A stretch of 64,000 bases of DNA from Forficula auricularia (GCA_024734495.1 JALMQS010000153.1:13048299-13112298), one strand, 5' to 3'. Shown: positions 1 to 12,200, numbered from the stretch's first letter. The notes: generated by a model from the letters alone, not told the origin. Numbers and translations: made by a program.

Positions 1-2034
1 ATTATTGCAAAAACAATGATGGAAGATCTTTACAAAATTTCTATAATAGATGTTATGTATTAAATTCATAAAATGAGATAAAATCAAGCAAAAAGAAATA
101 AACGGATTGAAAGAAACGTTCTATTTTCCAAGTATAATTGACACTATATGTAGATTTTATTTCCGCAAAACATTTTAAATGAGAAAGGGAAGATGATCCG
201 TTTCTAATTTAGATGCGTAATTAACTAAACGCGCAAAACATAGCATAGGATCAAGGTTAATGGCTCAGAGGTTTATGAGTTGTTGTTTCAAGTTCTATTC
301 GAAGCTAGAAATGGCGCATCGTATCATGACATTATCTGCAATTGGCTTGGAAGGACATTCAGGTCTTTTATGGAATAGATTTGGTAATTACTCCATTTGA
401 ACAGAAAATTAAACGGAACACAAACCAGCTGATTTATGCACCACACGACTTGCACTTACACCTCTTGTACTAATACTTAGAGTCTACCTAAGTGAAAGTA
501 AAATATTACCTAATGTTAGCGTTTAACTATAGGAATACTCGAGATAATTAATGACATTAGGGGGAGGGGGCGGGGGGAGAAAGGTATTTCGTTGTGCAGA
601 GGACTATAAATTTTAATTGGTTGGTCGATTCTGGGTTTCGGTGAGTAAACCGCGAAGGACATCCTCAAGGGATGGATGATGAACGAACAACGGCATCTGT
701 GACGGCGGCCATCTTTTGTTGCCTTTGAAAACAAACTGTAGCACTTTGTAACTCTGCAGAGGGTAGATAATTAAAGAGAGAGTGAGAGATTCTAACAAGG
801 TTACTTTTCACTTTCACTTATATAAAATAAGTGAAGATTAGATTGCGCATTTTCAGGGCTATTTGAAGTCTTGAAATTAGAAAAAATGAATTTGGCTTTA
901 TTTTAATACTATTTGAAAATATATATTATAGTTTTTTTTTTATTGGCACCCATTTAGACAGAACATCAGTAAAGTGTTAGTACTGTTAGTGAGGAAGCCG
1001 AGTTCTAGCCCGTCGAATATAATATATAGTTAGAGTGCCAAAGTGCCAACAATACACGTTTTGTGGTTTCCAGAACCCAAAACGACTCCATCAAGTCATT
1101 GGTTTGTATGTTGGTTTGTTATTCCGATAGCTCTAAAATCGATAAATCTTAGGTAAATTAAATTTAAAATTGAACAGCTTGATTGTTTGCACCCAAAGCT
1201 ATTGGTCTGTCTGCTTGTTTATTTGTTATAACGATAACGAATAAATGAAGTCGGTTAAAAAGGAAATCTCATAAATATGAAATTCAAAGACTAACAAAAT
1301 TATAGGCTCGAGATATCAAAAAAAATTCTTGACAAATTTTCGTAAATTTGTTATTACTATTTATCAAAAATGAAATGTTGTTTATTGTCTATTAAGCTTT
1401 TACAGATCGTAAATCTATGAAGAAAGTCATACAGATATCTATGGAAAGATTTGGTAACAAAATTGTTCTGGTTTCGTTACCAATCGCTGTTTTATTAATA
1501 ATAACTAGAAGTCAAAATGTATTTTAGTTTTAGAGCTAAATATAATTTTTTCAATTTTTAAAATTTTTTCTGTAATAAATATCAGTAGGTTATAGTACTT
1601 TTATTTATTATATATTTTTTCAGTAAATTTTAATTTTAGATTATTATTAAAGCATGGTGTGCATAAATCAAGATTAGAATATTTTGCTTAGCTACAATCT
1701 TGGTGAACAATCTTATTGAAAAATCTCACTTTTTTCGACTCTTTCAAACGAATTTAAATTCAGATTGTGCAAAAAATGAAAAAAAAATTACTCTTTATTC
1801 AAATGAAAAGAGTTTCTTAACAAATGATCATCTAAACATAGCATCCCTTTCAGTTACTTGTGCTATATAAAAATAGATAAGTGATAGTGAAAAATTCTAT
1901 TCGATTGCATTTCCAATTAAATAATTTTTATTATAAAGATTCAGGGAAGAATATAAGAAAAAGATGAACCAGTTAGGATAAGATTATTTACTAGGAAAAA
2001 AAAAGGAACTAAGAATAATTTATTTATATGATAT
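1..2034. other. AT-rich intergenic DNA without recognisable gene
   Basis: No open frame of convincing length or composition is present. The two small minus-strand frames around 516-798 overlap each other, cross a G-rich patch (about 559-580) and resemble no family I know. I see no splice-bounded exon series, tRNA cloverleaf or terminal repeat. Short A/T homopolymers are common. Confidence 0.6.
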
Positions 2035-2627
2035 TTTTAACCGACTTCAAAAAAGGAGGAGGTTCTCTATTCGACTGATTTTTTTTTTTTTTTTTGTGTC
2101 AATGTTACCTCATATCTCCGCCAATTGTGAACCGATTTTGATGATTTTTTTTGCATTGGGTTCAGTCTAGCTTCCGATTTCTCCCGTTTTTTTCATTGGT
2201 ATTGGACCTTTTTTGATATGTTTGTTCAGGCATAACTTCTTTGTTTATCAACCGATTTTAACGATTCTTTTTTTATTGGAAAGAGGGTACCTTAAGGGTG
2301 GTCAAGTTCTGATGATAGGATCAATGACGAAATAACGTAAATCTCCAATTCTTATGACGAAATAATCGAAACTATAATAAATAAAATATTTTACAAAAAC
2401 TTAATTAAAACCCGCAAACGTTTCGAGAGAATTTCTATATTTATGAATTGAATTTTATTATCATTTTCTGATTCATTCGCCCGACACTTTCTCTTACGAG
2501 ATGCATGAAAGGTATTATCTTAAGTCACTATTAATAACATCACTAAAAAGAGAAATATAAAAATAATTTTTATAAAAAAATATAAAACTGACCTCAAAAA
2601 TTAAATGCAACAAACAAAATAATAAGA
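2035..2627 (+). repeat. ACCGACTTC element, copy 1, left part
   Basis: The sequence opens with AACCGACTTCAAAAAAGG, then a long T run, then a stretch containing GTGAACCGATTTTGATGA and a second 'accgattttaacgat' motif. It matches copies at 14.3-15.0 kb, 18.3-19.1 kb and 41.4 kb. At 2556-2627 it enters the family's foldback region (the accgactt-like motif at about 2587 has drifted to CTGACCTC) and is interrupted by a Penelope-like element inserted at 2628. The remainder resumes at 5487 after a 12-bp target duplication. The internal phrase resembles repeats I recall from many insect genomes, but I cannot assign a superfamily. No coding capacity, so probably a non-autonomous DNA transposon. Confidence 0.7.
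2616..2627 (+). repeat. Target-site duplication, left copy (PLE-1)
   Basis: AAAATAATAAGA occurs here and again at 5487-5498, immediately outside the 2628-5486 insertion. The uninterrupted versions of the surrounding repeat have this string only once. It therefore marks a 12-bp target duplication made when PLE-1 inserted. Confidence 0.8.
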
Positions 2628-2687
2628 GTTAATAGAGTAAAGGGTGTGTAGTTTCACAGTGAATGAAATAAAACTCAAAGAGGTTTA

Positions 2688-2736
2688 TACAAACTCAATA
2701 TATTTCGGATTATTAGTCCATCATCAGGAGTTTACA
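2688..2736 (-). ncRNA. Hammerhead ribozyme, type I, PLE-1 left terminal repeat
   Basis: On the minus strand the 49 nt read: helix I strand TGTAAACTC, core CTGATGA, a short helix II (GGA/TCC closing CTAATAA), GAAA, a minimal helix III (A with U around UAUA), then GAGTTTGTA completing helix I. Nine of nine helix I positions pair if GU is allowed. The predicted cut is just before GAG. Penelope elements are known to carry such minimal type I hammerheads in their terminal repeats. Core residues are all present. A U precedes the GGA strand of helix II, so that helix is short. Confidence 0.8.
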
Positions 2737-3283
2737 AGACAATACTAATAATAATTGAACGAGTGGTCGCCATTCTTGACATTCAAATCATGGTTCCCAA
2801 TATAACAAAATATAACATTCAAATCTTACACAAGAAAAACACCAATGAAAATTTAAAATTTAAAAAATTTAAAAAAATTGTTTTACAAAGATTTTTCTTT
2901 TTTAATTATAAAATATATAAATGTAAATATAAGAAATCTAAGTAAATATGAATATTAATATAAATAAAAATTACAAGTATAAATATAAAGTCTTTTTAGA
3001 ATTGAATTAGAAAGTAAAATTACAATTTTAAGTCATAGACACAAAATTAATTATAAATATCAGTTTACAAATAAGCCTAAATAACATATAGAGATGAAGA
3101 ATTAAGATAAAATATAATAGGGATAAATTAGATGAGATAAATTACAATATACAACAATTTTTGTGGTTATCTCATATATCAAACTGTCATTTATTTTAAA
3201 GACTGAAGGCGCGTGATTTGAATTTAATTTTGATTGTAATTTGGGAAATAGTATATATTTGAGAGAGACTGAGGTTAAGTTTT

Positions 3284-4110
3284 TTAATTTTTGTTAATTA
3301 GTAGATCTATTATTGTGGAATTTCTAATGTCCTGCTGGTTATTGAGAATTTTATCTTTTTCAATTATAGCTTTCTTAATTTCGGTTGATTCTAACAGGTC
3401 TAGTTTTCGGCTTTTAGAGGCAAAGTGTAGTGGTATAGGATTTTGGGGTGAAGGTGAGTGATTGTTTTCAATAAGGTGGTCTGCGAAGGCGGAGGTTGGA
3501 TCACTCTGTATGGTGTCTGATTGCAACTTTCTTAACGAACTCAAATGTTCTTTATACCGGGTTTTGAAAGTTCTGCCCGTCTGACCAATATAAAACGAGT
3601 CGCAGTCTTGACATTCAAGTTTATAAACACCAGATTTCTCCTTTGGGTCAATTTTATCAAGTTTATTATTAACTAATATAGATGACAGGTTAAAGTTGTT
3701 ATATAATGCTGGGGTGATACCCTGTTTGTGTAAAAAAGTGACTATTGGTCTATTAAATTGATCAGAGATGAAGGGAAGTTTTCTATAAATTTTGTCTGTT
3801 TGAGGGGGAGGTGGTTCAATTAGGGCCAGGGTTTTTCTAAATGTTAGTTTTCGGAGGATATTTTTTATTATGCTTGAGGGATAGCCGTTGTTTTCTGCTA
3901 TTTGATGGATAGTATTAAGTTCTAAATTGTAGTTTTCGGGGGACAATGGGATGTTTATGAGACGGTGAAACATTGAATAAAAGGCTGACAATTTGGTGTT
4001 TAGGTGGTGGTTCGAAGAATATGGAATGACGGTATCTGTGAAGCTAGGTTTTCTATAAATTGCATATTGAATCTTATTATTTTCTATTGATATTTTAAGA
4101 TATTTTAGGC
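3284..4110 (-). CDS. Penelope-like RT C-terminus plus GIY-YIG endonuclease (5'-truncated)
   Basis: An intact minus-strand frame. The part from the internal Met at 3991 is 235 aa, but homology continues upstream to about 4110 (IYRKPSFTD), so that Met is not a true start. The N-terminal part matches the region after the RT palm in Penelope elements (IYRKPSFTDT, NHHLNTKLSAF, MFHRL). The C-terminal part is the GIY-YIG nuclease: GVY at residues 121-123 and YIG at 134-136, then R140, R145 and a downstream acidic candidate E201 in LLESTEIKKA. C127-x2-C130 with later histidines fits the zinc-knuckle-like insertion of PLE nucleases. Such proteins nick the target and copy the element's RNA by target-primed reverse transcription. 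The RT palm with its YxDD motif is missing, so this copy cannot be autonomous. It lies in the inverted arm of PLE-1. Confidence 0.9.
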
Positions 4111-4192
4111 TATAAACTATCCCATTCTTGAATCTTAAAATATCAATAGAAAATAATAAGATTCAATATGCAATTTATAGAAAACCTAGCTA
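4038..4192. repeat. Junction palindrome of PLE-1 arms
   Basis: About 60 bp of RT-coding sequence (4038-4100) is repeated in inverted orientation at 4130-4192, around a spacer of roughly 30 bp. Both copies encode the same ENNKIQYAIYRKPS segment. This is where the two halves of PLE-1 meet, and it marks the strand-switch point. Confidence 0.8.
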
Positions 4193-4730
4193 CAGGTGCC
4201 CATGAATTTCCATGTTCTCGGACACCACCCAAACGCCAGGTTGACATTCGACCGTCTCTTGCATTGTCCCCGAAAAGCCCCGTCAAATGAGAAACGGCGA
4301 TATCCCTCGAGCATGTAAAATATCCTCCAGCAGCATTTAAGGCCCTGACTCGTGAACCGCACTCCCACAATTTATGACTTCCTTCGGTCAGCTGGCAGAC
4401 CAATGATCGCTTTTTGAAACGGTGTCACCCCCGGCGGTAACGGCAACGCAGTAAAATCTATGACCAGTTATGAAGCGACAAAACATTTGAAAAGAATCTG
4501 TGTTTACTCAAACTGATGTCGGAGCTGCGATCGCGGTCGAGCAGGGCGCCCGGCCTAGCCAGAACAAGCGCGGTCAGGCGCCACAGGTGGGCAACCTCAC
4601 GCTCGCCTTCCTGCCCCATTGAGCGGTCACTTCTTTTGCTGCCGCTTTATACAAGCAAAGCCTGTTATTGCCGAAAATTAAGAAGCTATGGTGTAAGGTG
4701 CCAGCCGGGACATTAAATTCCGCAATAACT
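4193..4730. other. GC-rich block of unknown origin inside PLE-1
   Basis: About 540 bp with clearly higher G+C than anything nearby, including GCGATCGCGGTCGAGC, CCCCCGGCGGTAAC and many CpG. It replaces the GIY-YIG coding segment expected in the right arm of PLE-1. Short frames (4143-4403 minus, 86 aa; 4516-4716 plus, 66 aa) resemble no family I recognise, and the block does not look like rRNA or tRNA. It could be captured host or foreign DNA, a transduced transcript, another mobile element or an assembly join. I assign no function. Confidence 0.5.
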
Positions 4731-5325
4731 AGATCGCAATTAACGAAAATTAAAAAAACTTAACCTCAGTTCGCTCAAATATATATACTATTTCCCAAAT
4801 TGCAATCAAGCAAATTCCATTCAAATCACGCTACTTCAGTCTTTTTATGGAAATGACAGTTTGATCGCATGGAGATGGCCACAAACATTGCTGTATACAG
4901 CAATTTATCTCATCTAATTTATCCTATCATATTTTATCTTAATTCTTCATCTCTATATGTTATTTAGGCTTATTTGTAAAACTGATATTATAATTACCAT
5001 TTTTGAAAGTTCTGACTTGAACCCGTAATTCCATGTAATTCAATTTTGCAAAATGTTCTTTTATATTTATACTTGTAATTTTTATTCATATTAATATTCA
5101 TTTATACGATTTTCAGATTACTCATATTCGCATTTATATATTTTATAATTAAAGAAAAAAATCTTTGTAAACTCAATTTTTTAAATTTTTTTAAATTTTT
5201 AAATTTTCATTGGTGTTTCTTCGAGTATAGATTTGAATGTTATGTTTTACGTTATGTTGGGAACCATGATTTATGAATGTCAAGAGTGGCGACCACTCTC
5301 TGCTCAATTATTATTAGTATTGTCT

Positions 5326-5373
5326 TGTAAACTCCTGATGATGACTAATAATCCGAAATATATTGAGTTTGTA
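5326..5373 (+). ncRNA. Hammerhead ribozyme, type I, PLE-1 right terminal repeat
   Basis: Plus-strand copy: TGTAAACTC, CTGATGA, a helix II region one base shorter than in the left copy (TGACTAATAATCC), GAAA, TATATT, GAGTTTGTA. Helix I is intact (nine positions counting GU). Losing one G from the 5' strand of helix II leaves at most two pairs there, so this copy may be weak. It sits at the same point of the terminal repeat as the minus-strand hammerhead at 2688-2736. Confidence 0.7.
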
Positions 5374-5486
5374 TAAACCTCTTTGAGTTTTATTTCATTC
5401 ACTGTGAAACTACACACCCGCCTACTCTATTAACTAACATCATGTTTCACCTAAAACCTACCCACCACTTTCCATAAGTAAAAAAA

Positions 5487-5876
5487 AAAATAATAAGAAC
5501 TTAAAAATAAAATAAAATACACTAAAAGGTATAAAATAATTATCTTATTTAGTTATAACTAAACGATGAAATATGAACAGTAATTTACTTTTTGAAGTCG
5601 GTGCCAAACATATACATTTTATGAATCGAACTCGACGTTTGACTTAGTACGTTTGACGGGTACGCTCGCTTATAGGTAGAGTTTGTTTGGTACCGACTTC
5701 AAAAGTAAATTCATGTTCATATTTCATCGTTTAGTTGTAACTAAATAAGATAATTATTTTATACCTTTTAGTGTATTTTATTTTATTTTTAAGTTCTTAT
5801 TATTTTATTTGCTGCATTTAATTTTTTTGAAGTCGGTTTTATTTTTTTTATAAAAATTATTTTTTATTAAAAAGAT
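5487..5876 (+). repeat. ACCGACTTC element, copy 1, right part (foldback)
   Basis: Continuation of the element interrupted at 2627, starting with the right copy of the target duplication. It is an imperfect palindrome: ACTAAAAGGTATAAAATAAT ... GAAGTCGGTGCCAAAC ... GTACCGACTTC ... ATTATTTTATACCTTTTAGT, ending in TTTTGAAGTCGGTTTTATT. Copies occur at 14.3, 18.7 and 43.3 kb. The ACCGACTTC motif alternates in orientation through the element. Confidence 0.75.
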
Positions 5877-8078
5877 TTTCAAATTGAGAGTAGAGGAGTT
5901 GTGAATTTTAAGGAGTAAATCAAAGAAGCTCTGCTTGACAGAGAGAGAAAAATATGTATGAAAATGGATTTTCTTCACGTTTCAGACTTTTCTAAACACG
6001 ATATTTTATATGTAATCGAATATACCGAAAATATCTGAGTCTAGATATAGGATTTTACAGATCCATGGATTACTAAAGAGAAGCGGAGTGACTGATCAAA
6101 AGTAATGGTGGAATTCATGATTTTATTTTATCGGAGCACATGGGAGTACTTATCCATAAAATGAAGAAAGCTAGGAGATGCTTTTTCGATAGTCTAGCCA
6201 AGGGCTGTACATCCAGTGGCCCGCGGGCCGCATGCGGCCCAGCATTGTAATAAGTGTGCCCCAACGTGAAATCATAAACTTCCTTAAAACATTGAGATTT
6301 ATATGTAGAGATATATTTATTCCCTTTTTCGAATTATGAATGTACATTTGTACAATAAGTGAAGCTTTTTTTAAGAATAAAATTCACTAAAAGCAAAATT
6401 ATAAGCTCAACTATATAAGATAAAAAAAATGAAGTTTAAAAATTATTCTTCTTCTCATATTTTCATTTTCATTTTGAGAAATTTATAAAGAAGAGAATGT
6501 TTGGGATATTATTTTTTGTCTGATTATTTGATTTAATTTTATATTGAATAAAATATAATAATTGAAAGAAAGATTTTGTTATAAAAAACATCCAGAACAA
6601 TTATTTTAAGTTAGAATATATCTTGATTTTACGCCTTTTACTCGAAAATTTCAAGTTAAAATACATAATATGTATTATTATATTATAAAAAAGAATCATA
6701 GTTCAATTGGTTTGAAATAGGCGGCACTTGTGCCACGGCCAACTTTATTCTGATTGGCCGGTCGGCTGGGCAGCCTGGTGATTTCTAATATATGATGTCT
6801 ACAACTAACCTCTTAAGCCTAACCCCTAATGGCGTCTTCGAATTCCGTCATATTGCCCGACTTAACGAAAACTAGCCTTTAATAATGGCGTCTTCTGATA
6901 CTGCCATATTGTCTGATGCCTGAATTATAGGCGCCAAAGTTTGAATTTATTTGAGCTCAAAAAAAAAAAATCTAACAAAACGTAGAACTGAAAACTCTAA
7001 TAAAATGAATATATTTTAAAATATTATCTTAGATAACATAATAATAAATAATAATTGAATAATATATTTAAATATTAAACAAAGAAATATAAATAAATAC
7101 ATTTTACAATTAAAATAGTGAACAAAAATTAATATTTAATATATTTTAGAATTTTTAAAGAAAAGACTTTATTACAAAAAAACAGACGATATAATCGACG
7201 GGTAAGGGGGTTCAGCCCCCCCCTTCCCCCTTCCGGCTCCGGTGCCTATATGTCATCGTTAGTCTGATATTTTGTAGAGAATGAGAAATTATGGGAGAGT
7301 AAAAAAACATCATTAAATAGGAAGCCAAGATTTCTTGTGGGTTTTCCCGTACCTAATAAAAGATCTATTCGATTAGTACTCATTTAAAGAATAGCGAGAT
7401 CATCCTGAGTATATTTATTTATTAATCTATGTATTTTACATTTTTATTTTTACTTTTATTTTTTCCCTAATGGCATAAACTGAGGAAGAGTCGTATAAAT
7501 ATACCAATTCACCCTAATACCTAAAATAATAGGCTTTCCACGAGGATCGAATATTGAGTTAGGAGGATTAAGCAAAATAGGAGAAAAGAGAATGCATTGA
7601 ACAAGGATTAATGAGCTTATTTGTCCCAATTAAATTGTTGATTAGCTTTATACGTATTAAGCCATCATTGTTAATCGATTATATTCATTAAAATTGATTT
7701 TATTCATTCATTTCAATTCAAACAAACAAAAGTAAATTCTAGTAACAATATACGTATAAATTACAATTTGTTTTTTTTTCAAAATCTCGCATTCAATTGT
7801 ACTTGATTTAGCTAATATTGTTTATATTGTCGAAAGCAAGAATGGTTACACCGAGATGATTAAGGGTGATGAAAACTCATGAGCGTCTTGAAGATTTTAA
7901 GACGCCCGAATAGGGAAGCTAAGAGAAACTTACAGTCCCTAGAAAAGAATAAACGTTTAGACAAAAAAAATAAGAGTCGGCTGAATCATAATAATAAGTT
8001 TTGGGAAAATAAATTTTTTATCTCATACCATGGCAGTATCTAAGAAATAGAGAAAGCCCGGAAATTAAACAGAGACAT
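5877..8078. other. AT-rich intergenic DNA with small GC-rich repeat remnants
   Basis: No gene is seen. A patch at about 6193-6240 (CCAGTGGCCCGCGGGCC) resembles one end of a hAT-type element, but no partner end was found. At about 6826-6860 and 6884-6917 a 'taatggcgtctt ... catattg' phrase is present as a diverged tandem duplication. A G-run/C-run patch lies at 7204-7235. The rest is A/T-rich sequence without structure that I can name. Confidence 0.5.
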
Positions 8079-8227
8079 TTATGCTTTTTAACAATTAACC
8101 AAGGTAGATGCAAATGGAGGGATTGGATGGCCAATCAGATGACAGGCACTTACAGTGCCTGTCATCTGATTGGCCATCCCAGTCCCTCCATTTACCATCT
8201 ACCTTGGTTAGTGGTAAAAAGCATTTA
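8079..8227. mobile_element. Short palindromic MITE
   Basis: About 149 bp forming a near-perfect hairpin. Left arm TGCTTTTTAACAATTAACC ... GATGACAGGCACT and right arm AGTGCCTGTCATC ... AAAAAGCA are about 70 bp each with a 3-base centre at about 8150. The right arm differs by a few substitutions and small indels, so it is not an artefactual exact copy. No coding potential. Superfamily unknown. Confidence 0.7.
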
Positions 8228-8761
8228 CTTTGCGACATGCAACCGGCCCTTAGTCTGATAGTTTGTTTCTAAATTGCATTCAAAAGAATGTTTGAATGCA
8301 TCTTTCTGCAGATGCGAGCCATATTCGAGAGGTCGAGGATCAGATTCGGGTATTTTAAAAGGAAAGAAGTAGCTTAGGAGTAAAATAACGACTAGGCCAA
8401 AATAGGAAGTCTTTTTTTGGAGGAGATTTCATTACAGAGGAGATCATACGTTATTGAGACAGCTTATCATATACCTATCTTAAGAGTGTTCGAAAGAGAA
8501 AATCTGGAAATTTTTATCCTCGCGCCTAGAAATTAGACTACTTTTTTCTCTTATCTAGTTACATTCTTATATTATTTTCATATTTTCCTTAGATGCTAAT
8601 AAGAAAATAATGATGCTGATAATTGTTCTACTGATAATAAAATTCGAGAAAAAAGTATAAAAAAATTCGAAATCATTCAATATAAAAATAAAGCTTATAA
8701 GTTTATTCTGAGTTTAAAATATAAACAAATACTAAAAGTTTAATTATTAAACGGTCTAGTG

Positions 8762-9235
8762 CATATATGGGCAACCCACGGCCCTCCACCAGCTTCAATC
8801 CGGCCCGCGAGAGATTCAGAAATTTCAAATAACGTGCAAAAAAATTAAAGATTTAGCACACATAGTTTATTTGTAATTACTTTGTATTTGTCAACCAACC
8901 TAAAACTGTATTCTTTAAATCATAAAGACTAAAATCGATAAATAATATTATTAAGCGTACGAAGTGGAACGCCACAGAACCTCAATATTGATCATATTGT
9001 TTCTCAGCTTCAAACTCGAGTCTCTCATTAATTTTTATTTGATTTTTCCATCTTTGTTTTGTTAATTTGCTTTTTATGTTTGATTATGCTAAGTATTATA
9101 ATTAATAAATAAAAAAAATGTGTAAATTTTTTCGCTATTTTATTCACTACTTCGTACTTATTTCTTACGTACGGCCTGCGGCCTGATTAAGTCCCGAAAT
9201 TACGCCCTCAGTTAAGCAAAGTTTGCCCATACCTG
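8762..9235. mobile_element. Non-autonomous hAT transposon with 8-bp target duplication
   Basis: A 474-bp element flanked by GTCTAGTG at 8754-8761 and 9236-9243. Its ends are inverted: CATATATGGGCAACC on the left, and the right end read on the other strand is CAGGTATGGGCAAAC. Both continue into 'cggcc' rich sub-ends (CGGCCCGCGAG, CGGCCTGCGGCC). An 8-bp duplication and a CAGG..TGGGCAAAC-type terminus are hAT hallmarks. There is no transposase frame, so it was mobilised in trans. Confidence 0.85.
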
Positions 9236-9243
9236 GTCTAGTG

Positions 9244-12200
9244 AATCGAATTCAGATTTTTATTGTGGCTTGAATATACTAAAAATAATATTTTGTCAAT
9301 TTTCCAAAACATTGTCTAGTATTTGATATACCTCCAGAACATCATTAATATCATTAGAAAACGGTTTCAGAATTAAAAATTCCAACGCCGGCTAGAATCT
9401 AGAAAATTTTAACTTTGATGGTATTCTATCCCGAAAGAATTTTCAATATCATCAACCTGACCACTCAAAAAGCAAATCTTATCGATTTTCAATTATATAA
9501 TCTAACTTAACTAAATTCAAATTTTTGATTAATTAATTTTGGCAGGGAAAAAATTATAATTATAATAATAATAAATATTTAAAATTAATATCGGTTAACA
9601 TTGATATTTTTGATGAGTAAGTCTCACCACAATGGACAGCTTTTCGACATCTAATTTTGCAGTCGTATGTTAAGTCATTCACAAAGGTTAAATACGTTGT
9701 GCATTTTTATGAGAATATTTCATCAAAAATATTTGTTCTAGGTTATTTCAGCTGAAATTTCTCTTTTTATAAGAGAATAATTTTACTAATTTTTTTTTTT
9801 TAGTAATGTAAATCGTGATACAAACCTGAACTAGAGAGTGAGATAAATAATAATTGAAAAGTCATATAACTTTCATGAAAAATGTATAACTATTTTGAAT
9901 TTCGATTCAATAATGGAAATATATCTAGAGAATTCAATATATCTATCTATGAATGATATTTGGAAACTAATCAAATGAAAATTTAAAATAGAAGAGATAT
10001 GCTATTTGTATAGTTACGAATTATCAAAGGCAGATTTGGGACAAAGGATTTGTATAGACAATCAAAATTTCATGTTGTCTCGTTCAAAGCACCCATGAAT
10101 TGCATTCAAAACTAAATACATATATATAGAATAGACACGTATGTGCAGAATCATTGAAATTGTACAAAGTTCAGAAACTAATAAATCATATCTTTGAGAA
10201 AAGGAATGAATACATGAAATGAAAATAACTATGTACAGATAGGGGATAGAAGTGAATCTGAAACGGAAGTGATATATTAATTAACTATTCTTATGATTTA
10301 ATTTTCAAGCAATGAGGAAATGAATGAGTGAAATATCAAGAATTTTATATTTAATAAAATAAATCTGATGCAACCCATGAGTTACCAAAAGTGAGTAATA
10401 TAAAAAATTAAAAGCAATATTACAATTTAATAACAAATGAGCTGATGTGGTCCATCCACATGACTTTATCATACTCCTGGTCCCTCCCTTATGTTTAAAA
10501 TTAAATGAAATAATTAATAATTATTTACCAAACTCCCCTTTTCTTAATGTTGAGCCCATTAACAATTAATATCTCCTTTTAATTACGAGACTATTCTCTT
10601 ATAAATATCATCTTTTTTAGATTATTCTTTGAAAATTTTATATTTTAAATTATTTTTAAATCCCCTCCCCCTGTTACTCTCTTTTATATTATAAACAGTA
10701 ATGTTCTTGTTTATTTTTATTTGGATCCTTCCTACTATAAGTATAGTTCGCTGAGATTTAGTTTTTCAATGTATGGAAATTCGAATTCGAATTTTCGAAC
10801 GAAACAAGTAAAAGTAAGATAAATTAATGTAGAGTATTGAACGAAAACTTTTGAATGTATCGTGGATATATATATGATATATATATATATATATATATAT
10901 AAATTTAAAAAAAATAGAATGAACATTGAATAATTTTAAATGTATATAAATTAAGCAAGAAAAGTGGGAAAAAGAAGTGAATAGAGAGAATCCCAATCAA
11001 AAATAAATATGCTAAATTCGATCCTTCGACCATGATTCGGATTTTATTTGATTTCTATTTGGCAATGGAAATGCGCCGGTATAATTTTTGCCAAATCTGC
11101 AATGTAAAGTCGCCATAGCGAGGAGCATGTAATTGATTTATTCCCAACTAGAAGAGCGACACAGATTGAATTAGACTCCAGCATTCTCGCAGTCAGTAAG
11201 TGGGTACACAGACATCGTCATCAACGAGGTACTAGAACCATGTACCCATCATTATTGCTATAAACTCATTCAGAGATATTTAACCGTTTAATATCCGGAT
11301 GTAAATCTCTCACTTGGTGGCTATATATACTATACGTATATATATATATATATATAAGAATTTTCAATTTCCTTCATGGGCTCAATTTACTTGGGTTGAA
11401 ACCCTCGGTATACAGCAAACGAGGCTTAAATTAAATCTTATTTAATAAAATCTCAACTCAACTCACTTAAGCCTTGAGGGTGTCTAATTGTTTTTATATA
11501 TGTGACCGAGTTTAGTCATCATTTCTCTGACTTCAAGAGCAAACTCTCTTTGAGATTTAAAAACAAACGGCTATAATTTTTCTAATGCAATTAAAATAAA
11601 TAAATGATAATTTTAATGCATTTACTTTAATTTAAAAAAAAACGTTTTATTCATCTTTTTGTCAAATTGCCAGTTAAATCAGCAAACCGATATAAATAAA
11701 TAAATCACCTAAGACTTAAATGGCTAAGTTTAATTTCAGTTAAGTTTAACTTTGGACTTTTACTCATATATATATACCTATAGTAATTGAAATTTTGCAT
11801 TGAAATCAGGAATTCAAATTCGAAGTTTAACCGGAAAATACAGATTTCATACTAAATATTGAGCACTATGTATATTTTCATTTTATTTATCTAAATCTAA
11901 CTCTAGAAGTAAAATCAAAAATAGTATGTATATGTAAATGTTCTAATGAAATAAAGCCAATAATGGCCATCTAAATCTTGACATACATGATTTTGAAAAT
12001 ACTCATTCATTTTAATATATTCGAGAGAATAAGTTTTGAAAAAGAAAATGAACTCTTCATTTGGAATTTTAGTTACTAGAATTCCCGTTTACTTTACTTA
12101 ATAACTTTCCAACTAGCCTTTTTATAAATTACTGTAATTTTTTTACATTAAAATAAAAATACTATAATTCAATATTTTCATTACTAAAGGAAATAGTTCC

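Larger units (their letters stand above)
2628..5486 (+). mobile_element. PLE-1: Penelope-like element with inverted terminal repeats
   Basis: A 2859-bp retroelement insertion inside an ACCGACTTC repeat, flanked by the duplication AAAATAATAAGA. Both ends carry the same terminal repeat (pLTR) in opposite orientation, each with a hammerhead core: minus strand at 2688-2736 and plus strand at 5326-5373. The family's 3' end, with GTTTCACCTAAAACC, is at the right edge only, so the insertion is oriented left to right. The left half is an inverted copy holding the GIY-YIG frame (3284-about 4110, minus). The right half repeats about 60 bp of coding sequence (4130-4192), then a GC-rich block (4193-4730), then the 3' untranslated region. 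The two arms meet at about 4112-4128. Overall it is a giant imperfect hairpin, consistent with snap-back or strand-switching cDNA synthesis. Confidence 0.8.

Noticed and set aside
2405..2450. Hammerhead on the minus strand (AGAAATTCTCTCGAAACG)
   Set aside because: The GAAA side and part of helix II resemble the 40.5 kb inverted repeat, but the CUGANGA core is absent. Too degenerate to call.
4516..4716. 66-aa frame in the GC-rich block as a gene
   Set aside because: Short, Arg/Ser-rich as expected from GC-rich random DNA, no recognisable motif. The block itself is reported as unexplained.
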